A stretch of 17,042 bases of DNA from contig CALBCJ010000008.1 in the NCBI GenBank assembly GCA_937926975.1, positions 1 through 17,042 of the forward strand. The letters run 5' to 3'. This DNA comes from an uncultured Propionibacteriaceae bacterium. GTDB lineage: Bacteria; Actinomycetota; Actinomycetes; Propionibacteriales; Propionibacteriaceae. The notes under the pieces are model-generated. The model had not been told where the DNA came from and did no database searches. It saw nothing but the letters and a program-made list of their open reading frames with translations. Positions 7,891-14,853 of this stretch are shown here, piece by piece (position 1 is the stretch's first letter; each line of letters begins with the position of its first letter). The position numbers and the translations under genes were made by a program.

Positions 7891-7939
7891 GAGATAATTC
7901 TGTTCCAGAAAAAACTCGTCGTCAAGGCACACTGGGGCC
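7891..7939. promoter_or_regulatory. Divergent GH36/ROK promoter region with palindromic operator candidate
   Basis: Only 49 bases separate the two start codons. TTCTG-TTC-CAGAA (7898-7910) is a perfect inverted repeat with 5-bp arms. On the minus strand TTGACG (7925-7920) and CAGAAT (7902-7897) are spaced by 17 bases and would start transcription close to the A of the GH36 ATG. On the plus strand CACACT (7928-7933) ends 6 bases before the ROK ATG. The palindrome overlaps the minus-strand -10, so a bound ROK repressor would block the operon. The promoter hexamers are weak matches and are inferred. Confidence 0.55.
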
Positions 7940-9070
7940 ATGGACCTGGACGGGCTGAGCCAGCCGCACCGCCGGCTGATGCTGGTACTGCTGCAGCACG
8001 GCCCGCTCCGGCGGCGCGAGCTGGCCCGCCGGATGGGCCTCAGCGGCGGCAGCATCACCCGACTGACCCGGCCGCTGGAGGAGAAAGGCCTGGTCGTAGC
8101 CACGTCGACCCGGGTGAACCGGAAAGGACGCCCAGTCCACGTGCTGGACGCGGCGCTGCCTGCGGACACCGTGCTGGGCGTGTCACTGACCGCGACCGCG
8201 GTCCGGGTGGTGCGCACGGACCTGCGGGCCCGGACCACCGCCGACGTGGCCGGGACGCTGCCGGTGGCGCCCGCGGCGCCGGGGGAGCCCACGGTCCCCC
8301 CGGAAGCAGTCGTGGCCCGGGTCCAGGAGCTGGTCGCCAGCCTGCCGCCGGGCGGGCACGACGTCGGCGTCGGGGTCGGGGCCAGCGGGACCGTCCGAGG
8401 CGGCACCCTGGCCCGCTCCCCCTTCCTGCGCTGGCACAACGTGGCCCTGGCGCCTCTGGTGGAGCAGGCGCTGGGCCTGCCCTGCTCGCTCGCCAACGAC
8501 GTCGCCGCGGTGGCCCTCGCCGAGGCCTGGTTCGGGGTCGGCAAGACCGCCGACAGCTTCCTGGCGCTCACCCTGGGCACCGGCGTCGGCGGGGCTGCCG
8601 TCGTCCGCGGGGTGGTGCAGGACGCCGAGGCGCACGGCGTCGGGCTGCTGAGCCGGCTCCCGGTCGTCTGGCCCGACGGCTCCGTACGGCGGGCCGGGAC
8701 CAGCCTCAGCGACGCCGGCCTGGTCTCCCTCGCCCGCTGGTACGGGTCGGGGGCCACCGGCGCCGACGAGGTGGAGCACCTCGCCGGCCAGGGCGAGCCG
8801 GGTGCCCGCCGGGCCGCCCGGGAGTACGCCTACGCTGCCGGGGCCCTGACCGCCACCGGGGCCGCCTTCCTGGTCCCGGACGCGGTCGTGGTGCTGGGTG
8901 AGCGCTCGGGCGTGGTGGGCTCGTTCCGGGAGGACTTCGACGCCGGGGTGGCCTCGGTCCGGGAGGTGATCGCGCCCGGGCTTGAGGTCACGGTCCGGCC
9001 CCACGACCGCGGCACCTGGGCCCGGGGCGCAGCCATGACTGCCCTGGTCAGGCACGTCACCGCCGGGTGA
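7940..9070 (+). CDS. ROK-family transcriptional regulator
   Basis: Sugar-responsive regulator of 376 residues. Residues 8-55 form a winged helix-turn-helix of the MarR type (RRRELARRMGLSGGSITRLTRPLEEKG). The rest is a ROK/sugar-kinase-like domain with GVGVGASG (near 143-150), the ND pair at 186-187 that carries the catalytic aspartate in kinases, and the phosphate-loop motif LGTGVGG (212-218). The zinc-binding C-x-C-G-x(2)-G-C segment of typical ROK proteins is absent: after EAHGVG there are no cysteines. The ATG at 7940 has no good ribosome site and may be leaderless. It is divergent from the alpha-galactosidase and converges on the E2 gene 39 bases downstream. Probable role: repressor of the alpha-galactoside operon, released by an imported sugar. 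The effector is not deducible. Confidence 0.92.
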   Translation: MDLDGLSQPHRRLMLVLLQHGPLRRRELARRMGLSGGSITRLTRPLEEKGLVVATSTRVNRKGRPVHVLDAALPADTVLGVSLTATAVRVVRTDLRARTTADVAGTLPVAPAAPGEPTVPPEAVVARVQELVASLPPGGHDVGVGVGASGTVRGGTLARSPFLRWHNVALAPLVEQALGLPCSLANDVAAVALAEAWFGVGKTADSFLALTLGTGVGGAAVVRGVVQDAEAHGVGLLSRLPVVWPDGSVRRAGTSLSDAGLVSLARWYGSGATGADEVEHLAGQGEPGARRAAREYAYAAGALTATGAAFLVPDAVVVLGERSGVVGSFREDFDAGVASVREVIAPGLEVTVRPHDRGTWARGAAMTALVRHVTAG

Positions 9071-9109
9071 CCGGTCGGCAGCCGGACGTCCCGAGGCTGA
9101 GGGCCTGGC

Positions 9110-10384
9110 CTAGAGGATCAGGGTCTGGCCCGGGTCGGCGAGAATGCTGGCCACGTCCCCGAGGAAGGCCGAGCCCTCCGCGCCGTCGACCATCCGGTGG
9201 TCGAAGGAGAGCGCCAGCGTCGTCACCCAGCGCGGCTCAACCCGGTCCTCAACCACCCAGGGCTTCTTCTTGATCTGCCCCACGGCCAGGATCCCGGCCT
9301 GGCCGGGGACCAGGATCGGGGTGCCGGCGTCAATCCCGAAGACCCCGATGTTGGTGATCGTGAAGCTGCCGCCGCTGAGCTGCTCGGGGTTTGCGGTCCC
9401 GGAGCGGGCGATCCTCACCAGCTCGCCGATCTGCTCGGCCAGCTGGTACGTGGTCAGCGCGTCGGCGTCCTTGATCACCGGCACCAGCAGCCCGCGCGGG
9501 GTGTCGGCGGCGATCCCGAGGTTGACGTACCCCTTGCGGACGATCTGGCCGTTCTTCTCGTCCCAGGCGGCGTTGAGCTCGGGGTTGCGGTGCAGCGCCA
9601 CGCAGACCGCCCGGGCCACCACCACGGTCGGCGTGATCCGTACGTCGCGGAACATCCGCATCTGCTTCATCCGCTCCACCAGGTCGACCGACCTAGTGAC
9701 GTCGACATCGGTCCACTCGGTGACGTGGGGCGCGGTGAAGGCCGACTCCACCATCGCCCGGGCGGTGGCCCGGCGGACCCCGGTGACGTCGATCCGGGTC
9801 TCGCCGCGCTCCGACAGGTAGCCCGACCAGCCGCGGGGCTCGTGCGCGATCACCAGCGCGGCCGCGGTCACGTCGTCCTGGCTGATGGTGCCGTCCGGGC
9901 CGGTGGGCGTGACGAGGTCCAGGTCGACCCCGAGGTCGCGGGCCAGCTTGCGTACCGACGGCTTGGCCTGCGGCCGGGTCCGGGCCGGGGCGGCCGGAGC
10001 CACGCGCAGGGCGGTCTCGACGGTCTTGCGCGGCAGCCGGGTGGCCTTGAGCTCGCGCGGCCCGGAGCCGACCAGGCTGGGCTGGGCGGGCGGCTCGGCC
10101 GCGGCTGCGCTCTCGGGCGCCGGCTCAGCGCCGGCGGGCTCGGCGCCGTCCTCGACCGCGATCAGGGCGGTCCCGACCGGGACGGTCTGGCCGACCTCGA
10201 CCAGCAGCGCGGCCACGGTCCCCGCGTACGGAGTGGGCAGCTCGACCACCGACTTGGCGGTCTCAATCTCACAGACCGGGTCGTTGACCGCGACCGTCTC
10301 GCCCGGCTCGACCAGCCAGGCTACGACGGTGGCCTCGGTCAGGCCCTCCCCCACGTCCGGCAGGGTGTAGTGCTGCAGCGCCAC
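9110..10384 (-). CDS. bkdC: 2-oxoacid dehydrogenase E2, dihydrolipoyl acyltransferase (branched-chain type)
   Basis: Core acyltransferase of 424 residues. Residues 1-78 are a single lipoyl domain with the modified lysine K44 in EIETAKSVVE. A long Ala/Pro/Glu linker (about 80-125) is followed by a small E1/E3-binding domain (about 142-178, SVRKLARDLGVDL and GTISQDDV) and the catalytic domain (about 195-424), with H396 and D400 in SFDHRMVDG. One lipoyl domain plus separate E1-alpha and E1-beta subunits fits branched-chain 2-oxoacid dehydrogenases, but a pyruvate or acetoin enzyme is not excluded. The GTG start at 10384 has GAGGAG 4 bases upstream and lies 14 bases after the E1-beta stop. It passes the acyl group from E1 to CoA. 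The E3 dihydrolipoamide dehydrogenase is not in this window. Confidence 0.93.
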   Translation of the reverse strand: MALQHYTLPDVGEGLTEATVVAWLVEPGETVAVNDPVCEIETAKSVVELPTPYAGTVAALLVEVGQTVPVGTALIAVEDGAEPAGAEPAPESAAAAEPPAQPSLVGSGPRELKATRLPRKTVETALRVAPAAPARTRPQAKPSVRKLARDLGVDLDLVTPTGPDGTISQDDVTAAALVIAHEPRGWSGYLSERGETRIDVTGVRRATARAMVESAFTAPHVTEWTDVDVTRSVDLVERMKQMRMFRDVRITPTVVVARAVCVALHRNPELNAAWDEKNGQIVRKGYVNLGIAADTPRGLLVPVIKDADALTTYQLAEQIGELVRIARSGTANPEQLSGGSFTITNIGVFGIDAGTPILVPGQAGILAVGQIKKKPWVVEDRVEPRWVTTLALSFDHRMVDGAEGSAFLGDVASILADPGQTLIL

Positions 10385-10398
10385 GACGCTCCTCGGTG

Positions 10399-11379
10399 CT
10401 AGTAGGCCAGGGACTGGTCAACCGCGTGCAGGACCCGGTCGACTCCTGGGACGTAGTCTTCCTCGACCCGGCTCGGCGGGTACGGCATGTCCAGCCCGGT
10501 GACCCGGATCACCGGGGCCTCCAGGGCGAAGAAGCAGCGCTCCTGGAGCCGGGCCGCGACCTCGGCGCCCAGCCCGGAGGTCTTGGGGGCCTCGTGGGCC
10601 ACCACCACCCGGCCGGTCTTGCGGGCCGAGCGCTCCACGGTGGCCCAGTCGACCGGCGCCAGCGAGCGCAGGTCGACCACCTCGGCCGAGCGGCCCTCGT
10701 CGCCGAGCACCTTGGCGGCGGCCAGCAGGGTCGGCACCATCGGCCCGTACCCGACCAGGGTGACCTCGGTCCCGGCCCGGGCCACCACCGCCTCACCGAG
10801 CCCCCGGGCCCAGGTGGCGTCCAGGTCCACCTCGCCCTTGACCGAGTGGTACAGCCGCTTCGGCTCGAAGACGATCACCGGGTCGGGGCAGGCGACCGCC
10901 TGCCGGATCATCTGGTACGCGTCGGCCGGGGTGCTCGGGGTGACCAGCCGCAGCCCGGGGACCGGGGTGAACAGGGCCTCCGGGGACTCGCCGTGGTGCT
11001 CGATCGAGCCGACGTTGCCGCCGTACGGGAGCCGGATCACGACCGGCGCGGTGACCCGGCCCTGGCTGCGGAAGCGGAGCTTGGCGGCCTGGTTGACGAT
11101 CTGGTCGAAGGCCGGGAAGACGAAGCCGTCGAACTGGATCTCGCAGACCGTGGTGTAGCCGCGCTGGGCCATCCCGATCGCGGTGCCGACGATCCCAGCC
11201 TCAGCCAGCGGGGAGTCCATCACCCGCCGCGCCCCGAACCGGGCCTGCAGGCCGTCGGTGACCCGGAACACCCCGCCCAGGGTGCCGATGTCCTGACCGA
11301 GCAGCACCACCCGGTCGTCGTCGGCCAGGGCCCGGGCCAGGCCGGCGTTCAGCGCCTTCGCCATCGTGAGCTCAGCCAT
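10399..11379 (-). CDS. bkdB: 2-oxoacid dehydrogenase E1 component, beta subunit (branched-chain type)
   Basis: Beta subunit of 326 residues of the thiamin-diphosphate-dependent E1, full length for the family. Visible family segments are VVLLGQDIGTLGGVFRVT, DSPLAEAGIVGTAIGMA, EIQFDGFVFPAFDQIVNQ and RLPYGGNVGSIEHHGESPE; the last contains the histidines that face the active site. The C-terminal transketolase domain includes TLVGYGPMVPTLLAAAKVL and VVVAHEAPKTSGLGAE. The ATG at 11379 overlaps the E1-alpha stop by one base as TGATG, so the two subunits are translationally coupled for equal amounts. It forms an alpha2-beta2 heterotetramer that decarboxylates the 2-oxoacid and transfers the acyl group to the E2 lipoyl arm. 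Confidence 0.94.
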   Translation of the reverse strand: MAELTMAKALNAGLARALADDDRVVLLGQDIGTLGGVFRVTDGLQARFGARRVMDSPLAEAGIVGTAIGMAQRGYTTVCEIQFDGFVFPAFDQIVNQAAKLRFRSQGRVTAPVVIRLPYGGNVGSIEHHGESPEALFTPVPGLRLVTPSTPADAYQMIRQAVACPDPVIVFEPKRLYHSVKGEVDLDATWARGLGEAVVARAGTEVTLVGYGPMVPTLLAAAKVLGDEGRSAEVVDLRSLAPVDWATVERSARKTGRVVVAHEAPKTSGLGAEVAARLQERCFFALEAPVIRVTGLDMPYPPSRVEEDYVPGVDRVLHAVDQSLAY

Positions 11380-12485
11380 CAGCGTCCCTCCAGGGCCGAC
11401 AGGTAGCGCTGGACCTGGTCCCGCTCGTCGGCGAGCACCGCGGGCAGCTCGGCCAGCACGTGCTGGTAGAGGTCGGTGATCGTGGGTGCCGGCAGCGCCA
11501 GCGCCCGGGCCCGCACGTCAGCGGCCAGGGCGCTCGCCTCGGCGGCCAGGTCGTCAAAGAAGCGCTGCGGGGTCTCGGCGGACCGCAGGTACCGCTCGAC
11601 CCGCAGCAGCGGGTCCCGCTCGGCCCAGGCCTGCTCCTCCTCCCGGGTCCGGTAGCGGGTCGGGTCGTCGGCGGTGGTGTGCGCCCCGAGCCGGTAGGTG
11701 AAGGCCTCGACCAGCTGCGGCCCGCCGCCGCTGCGGGCCCGCTCGACCGCGGTGCCGACCACGGCGTGCACGGCGAGCAGGTCGTTGCCGTCGACCCGTA
11801 CGCCCGGGATCCCGAAGCCCGCGGCCCGCTGCACCGGCGGCGCCTTGAACTGGCGCTCGTTGGGCACCGAGATTGCCCACTGGTTGTTCTGGACGAAGAA
11901 GACCACCGGTGCGGCGAAGACGGCGGCGAAGTTCAGGGCCTCGCTGACGTGGCCCTCCGAGGTGGAGCCGTCGCCCAGGCAGCACAGCACCACGTCGTCG
12001 GCGCCGTCGAGGCTCACCCCCATCGCGTACCCGGTGGCCTGCAGCGCCTGGGCTCCGACCACGAAGTTGTAGAGCGCGAAGCCGTACGCGTCGACGTCCC
12101 AGCAGATGTGGCTGACGCCCCGGAAGGTCTGCAGGACCTCGACCGGGTCCAGCCCGCGGGCCATCGCCATGGCGGTCTCCCGGTACGAGGGGTAGACCCG
12201 GTCGCTGGGGCGCAGGGCGTGCACCGCGCCGACCTGGGCCGCCTCCTGCCCGAGCATCGAGGCCCACAGTGCCAGCTGCCCCTGCCGCTGCAGGTTGACG
12301 GCCTCGGCGTCGACCCGCCGCGACCGGACCATCTCGCGGTAGGCCCGCCGAATGGCCTCGTCGTCCAGGGCGGAGACGTACTCCGGGCAGGCCACCCGCT
12401 CCCCCTCGGGAGTCAGCAGCTGGACCATCGGCTCCCCTGGGCCCAGGGCAGGGCTCGCACCGGCCCGTCTACGCGTCGCCGTCAC
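11379..12485 (-). CDS. bkdA: 2-oxoacid dehydrogenase E1 component, alpha subunit (branched-chain type)
   Basis: Alpha subunit of 368 residues that binds thiamin diphosphate. The binding motif starts with GDGSTSEG (near 171-178) and ends with the asparagine pair NN (near 200-201). SYRETAMAMARG and the C-terminal GAHTTADDPTRYR loop, with its phosphorylation-loop-like serine replaced by threonines, are typical of E1-alpha. I chose a GTG at 12485 because AAGGGAG lies 6 bases before it; the upstream ATG at 12572 would put the promoter and its palindrome inside the gene. It is the first gene of the E1-alpha, E1-beta, E2 operon. Known chemistry: decarboxylation of 2-oxoisovalerate, 3-methyl-2-oxovalerate or 4-methyl-2-oxovalerate. 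Assignment to branched-chain rather than pyruvate substrates rests on family resemblance, and on E1 being split into two subunits. Confidence 0.93.
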   Translation of the reverse strand: MTATRRRAGASPALGPGEPMVQLLTPEGERVACPEYVSALDDEAIRRAYREMVRSRRVDAEAVNLQRQGQLALWASMLGQEAAQVGAVHALRPSDRVYPSYRETAMAMARGLDPVEVLQTFRGVSHICWDVDAYGFALYNFVVGAQALQATGYAMGVSLDGADDVVLCCLGDGSTSEGHVSEALNFAAVFAAPVVFFVQNNQWAISVPNERQFKAPPVQRAAGFGIPGVRVDGNDLLAVHAVVGTAVERARSGGGPQLVEAFTYRLGAHTTADDPTRYRTREEEQAWAERDPLLRVERYLRSAETPQRFFDDLAAEASALAADVRARALALPAPTITDLYQHVLAELPAVLADERDQVQRYLSALEGR

Positions 12486-12498
12486 CAGGCTCTCCCTT

Positions 12499-12527
12499 CC
12501 TACGGTTACGTAGGTTGCGGAATCATA
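12499..12527 (-). promoter_or_regulatory. Promoter and palindromic operator of the E1-alpha/E1-beta/E2 operon
   Basis: On the minus strand TATGAT (12527-12522) matches the -10 consensus at 5 of 6 positions. About 7 bases further on begins a perfect palindrome, CCTACG-GTTA-CGTAGG (12499-12514), which covers the expected transcription start and ends next to the ribosome site of E1-alpha. This position fits a repressor operator. No strong -35 is seen; TTGCGG (12554-12549) is 21 bases away. No regulator gene for this operon lies in the window. Confidence 0.6.
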
Positions 12528-12591
12528 CCTTACCAACGAGGTGCCGTCCCGCAACTGAGCATGCCCCATCACCGCACTCGTCTGCCGGTCT

Positions 12592-12638
12592 TCACGCCAT
12601 CACGGCTCACGCCATCACGGCCAGAGACCCATCACGGC
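12592..12638. repeat. Tandem 15-bp direct repeat plus a third core copy before the carbonic anhydrase gene
   Basis: TCACGCCATCACGGC occurs twice without a gap (12592-12606 and 12607-12621), and its core CCATCACGGC recurs at 12629-12638. Core spacing is 15 and 17 bases. The third copy falls where the -35 of the rightward promoter would be. This could be an activator or repressor array, or a recent tandem duplication; the sequence does not decide between them. Confidence 0.6.
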
Positions 12639-12652
12639 CGGAGAGCGGCCGA

Positions 12653-12658
12653 TAGGCT
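12653..12658 (+). promoter_or_regulatory. -10 element of a leaderless carbonic anhydrase transcript
   Basis: TAGGCT fits the actinobacterial TANNNT -10 pattern and ends 6 bases before the ATG at 12665. Transcription would then begin at or beside the start codon, which explains the lack of a good ribosome site there. Confidence 0.5.
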
Positions 12659-12664
12659 CGCACC

Positions 12665-13174
12665 ATGCCGTACTCGCACCTCGCCCAGACCCCCCAGGTC
12701 GACCCGACGGCCTGGGTCGCCCCCAGCGCCGAGCTGATCGGGGACGTGACCCTGGCCGAGTCCGCCTCGGTCTGGTACCAGACCGTGGTCCGGGCCGACA
12801 CCGAGACCATCACGATCGGGGCCGGCAGCAACATCCAGGACGGGTCGGTGCTGCACGCCGACCCCGGGGCCCCGCTGCAGGTCGGCGCGCAGGTGACCGT
12901 CGGGCACCGCGTGGTCCTGCACGGCTGCACCGTCCACGACCGGGTCCTGGTCGGGATGGGGGCGGTCATCATGAACCGGGCCGAGATCGGCAGCGACACC
13001 ATCATCGGGGCCGGTGCGGTAGTCACCCAGGGCACCCAGGTCCCGCCCGGGTCGCTGGTGCTCGGCGCCCCGGCCACCGTCGTACGGGAGACCACCGCAG
13101 CCCAGCGGGAGGCGATCGTCGCCAACGCCGACCGGTACCGGGCCCATGCGGCCGCGCACCGCTCTGCTGGCTGA
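12665..13174 (+). CDS. Gamma-carbonic anhydrase family protein (left-handed beta-helix)
   Basis: Protein of 169 residues built of hexapeptide repeats (for example AWVAPSAELIGDVTL, ITIGAGSNIQDGSV, AEIGSDTIIGAGAVV) that fold into a left-handed beta-helix trimer, followed by a C-terminal helix (about 150-169). The residues that matter in gamma-carbonic anhydrases are present: R43 and D45, Q58 and D59, and histidines H64 (LHAD), H81 (VGHR) and H86 (LHGC), which match the three zinc ligands. It could therefore hydrate CO2, although many small members of this family (YrdA, PaaY and CaiE types) have other or unknown activities. It is a single gene, divergent from the 2-oxoacid dehydrogenase operon and upstream of the mmd operon. 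A CO2/bicarbonate function would fit next to a decarboxylase, but that is inference. Confidence 0.9.
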   Translation: MPYSHLAQTPQVDPTAWVAPSAELIGDVTLAESASVWYQTVVRADTETITIGAGSNIQDGSVLHADPGAPLQVGAQVTVGHRVVLHGCTVHDRVLVGMGAVIMNRAEIGSDTIIGAGAVVTQGTQVPPGSLVLGAPATVVRETTAAQREAIVANADRYRAHAAAHRSAG

Positions 13175-13176
13175 GA

Positions 13177-13210
13177 TTTTGAGACCCGGCGCCGGTTTTG
13201 AGACCCGGCG
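13177..13210. repeat. Pair of 15-bp direct repeats between the carbonic anhydrase and mmdA genes
   Basis: TTTTGAGACCCGGCG occurs at 13177-13191 and again at 13196-13210, 19 bases apart. The first copy begins three bases after the carbonic anhydrase stop; the second ends beside the expected -35 of the mmd promoter. The intervening bases also allow a GCCGG/CCGGC hairpin (13191-13195 with 13205-13209). It may be a regulator site for mmdA or a weak end signal for the gene before it. Confidence 0.55.
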
Positions 13211-13233
13211 TCAGGCCGGTCCGAGCCAACCCC

Positions 13234-13295
13234 TAGGCTGAGAGCCATCTCAGCAGACAATCCGGCACCGAAGCCGGCAACCCCCCGGGTGGAGG
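13234..13295 (+). promoter_or_regulatory. mmdA promoter and structured 5' leader
   Basis: TAGGCT (13234-13239) fits a TANNNT -10. The leader then contains GCTGAGA-GCCA-TCTCAGC (13237-13254), a perfect 7-bp-arm inverted repeat at the likely transcription start, and CCGGC-accgaa-GCCGG (13262-13277), a second hairpin followed by CAACC, a C-run and the ribosome site GGTGGAGG (13288-13295), 4 bases before the ATG. The first repeat could be a DNA operator or an RNA hairpin. It does not match a riboswitch that I can name. Confidence 0.45.
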
Positions 13296-13299
13296 CACT

Positions 13300-14844
13300 A
13301 TGGCGGACCAGCTCACCACTCTGCGCGAGATGCGCGAACACGCTCTCGCCGGAGGCGGGCAGAAGAGGATCGACTCCCAGCACGCAAAGGGCAAGCTGAC
13401 GGCGCGTGAGCGCCTGTCGATCCTGCTCGACGAAGGCTCGTTCCAGGAGATGGGAGCCCTGGCACAGCACAGCATCACGGACTTCGGGATGGAGAAGTCC
13501 CGCTTCCACGGCGACGGTGTCGTCACCGGGTTCGGGAAGATCAACGGCCGCCGGGTCGCGGTCTACGCGCAGGACTTCACGGTCCTGGGCGGCTCGTTCT
13601 CCCAGGTCCAGTCCAACAAGATCTGCCGGATCCAGGACCTGGCCCTGGAGGCCGGCGTCCCGATCATCGGCCTGAACGACTCCGGCGGCGCCCGGATCCA
13701 GGAGGGCGTGCGGTCGCTGGCCGCGTACGGCGAGGTCTTCTACCGCAACGTCGCAGCCTCGGGCGCGATCCCGCAGATCTCGGTGATCATGGGCCCCTGC
13801 GCCGGCGGTGCGGTCTACTCCCCGGCCCTGACCGACTTCACGATGATGGTCAGCGGGACCTCCAACATGTTCCTGACCGGGCCGGAGGTCATCCGCTCGG
13901 TCACCGGCGAGGACGTCGACGCCGAGACCCTCGGCGGCGCCGCGATCCACAACCAGCGCAGCGGCTGCGCCCACTTCTTCGTCGACTCCGAGCAGGCCGC
14001 GCTGCAGTCGGTCAAGCTGCTGCTGTCGTACCTGCCCCAGAACTGCAACGACGACCCGCCGCCGCTGAAGCCGTACGACAGCCCCGGCCGGATGGACGAG
14101 GCGCTGAACTCGATCGTCCCGGACGAGGAGACCCAGGCGTACGACATGCTCGACGTGCTGGAGCGCGTGGTCGACTCCGGCTCCCTGATGCAGGTCCACG
14201 AGACGTACGCCCAGAACGCGATCTGCGCCTTCGCCCGCCTCGACGGGCGGTCGGTCGGCATCATCGCCAACCAGCCCCGGGTCATGTCGGGCTGCCTGGA
14301 CATCAACTCGTCGGACAAGATCAGCCGCTTCATCCGGCTCTGCGACAGCTTCAACGTGCCGCTGGTGACCTTCGTCGACTGCCCCGGCTACCTGCCCGGC
14401 GTGCAGCAGGAGTACGACGGCGTGATCCGCCACGGCGCGAAGATCATCTACGCCTACTGCCAGGCCACGGTGCCGAAGGTCTCGGTCGTGACCCGCAAGG
14501 CGTACGGCGGCTCGTACGTGGCGCTCAGCTCGCGGCAGATGGGCAACGACATCGCCTTCGCCTGGCCGAGCGCCCAGATCGCCGTGATGGGTGCCGAGGG
14601 TGCCGCACGGCTGCTGAACCGCTCCGCGATCGCGAAGGCGGAGGACCCCAAGGCCATCGAGCAGAAGTTCATCGCCGAGTACCGGGAGAAGTTCTTCAAC
14701 CCGTACCGCGCCGCTGACCTGAGCCAGATCGACGAGGTCATCGAGCCTCGCGAGACCCGTCCTCGGCTGATCTCGGCCCTGGAGGTGCTGCGCACCAAGG
14801 TCACGACCACCGTGCCCAAGAAGCACGGCCTGTTCCCGGTGTAG
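13300..14844 (+). CDS. mmdA: Methylmalonyl-CoA decarboxylase/transcarboxylase alpha subunit (carboxyltransferase, 12S type)
   Basis: Carboxyltransferase of 514 residues with two crotonase-like halves. It moves the carboxyl group from (S)-methylmalonyl-CoA to the biotin on the carrier protein, giving propionyl-CoA. The first half has ARERLSILLDEGSF and the oxyanion loop DSGGARIQEG (S128 onward), with MGPCAGGAVYSPALTDF. The second has NQPRVMSGCLDINSSDK, PGYLPGVQQEYDGVIRHGAK and the second oxyanion loop KAYGGSYVA (400 onward), then AWPSAQIAVMGAEGAA. Length and the ending KKHGLFP match the MmdA and 12S transcarboxylase group. A propionyl-CoA carboxylase beta subunit is closely related; the OadG- and OadB-like neighbours favour the decarboxylase. 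The ATG has GGTGGAGG 4 bases upstream. It is the first gene of a four-gene operon. Confidence 0.94.
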   Translation: MADQLTTLREMREHALAGGGQKRIDSQHAKGKLTARERLSILLDEGSFQEMGALAQHSITDFGMEKSRFHGDGVVTGFGKINGRRVAVYAQDFTVLGGSFSQVQSNKICRIQDLALEAGVPIIGLNDSGGARIQEGVRSLAAYGEVFYRNVAASGAIPQISVIMGPCAGGAVYSPALTDFTMMVSGTSNMFLTGPEVIRSVTGEDVDAETLGGAAIHNQRSGCAHFFVDSEQAALQSVKLLLSYLPQNCNDDPPPLKPYDSPGRMDEALNSIVPDEETQAYDMLDVLERVVDSGSLMQVHETYAQNAICAFARLDGRSVGIIANQPRVMSGCLDINSSDKISRFIRLCDSFNVPLVTFVDCPGYLPGVQQEYDGVIRHGAKIIYAYCQATVPKVSVVTRKAYGGSYVALSSRQMGNDIAFAWPSAQIAVMGAEGAARLLNRSAIAKAEDPKAIEQKFIAEYREKFFNPYRAADLSQIDEVIEPRETRPRLISALEVLRTKVTTTVPKKHGLFPV

Positions 14845-14853
14845 GAGACGACG

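Noticed and set aside
7891..8757. Upstream extension of the alpha-galactosidase frame by 289 codons
   Set aside because: The extension is antisense to the ROK gene, reads as low-complexity Arg/Ser/Thr/Pro sequence, and the normal GH36 N terminus begins at 7890.
7405..8901. A 498-codon plus-strand frame spanning the GH36/ROK boundary
   Set aside because: It is antisense to GH36 and out of frame with ROK, with Gly/Arg/Pro-rich shadow composition.
12665..13174. Acetyltransferase of the hexapeptide family instead of a gamma-carbonic anhydrase
   Set aside because: The three zinc-ligand histidines and the R43/D45/Q58/D59 set follow the carbonic anhydrase pattern, and no acyltransferase loop is present.
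13237..13295. SAM-type riboswitch in the mmdA leader
   Set aside because: Only the GCCGGCAACC-like segment and a loose resemblance nearby match; the closing stem and conserved pseudoknot partners are not visible. It is kept as an unassigned structured leader.
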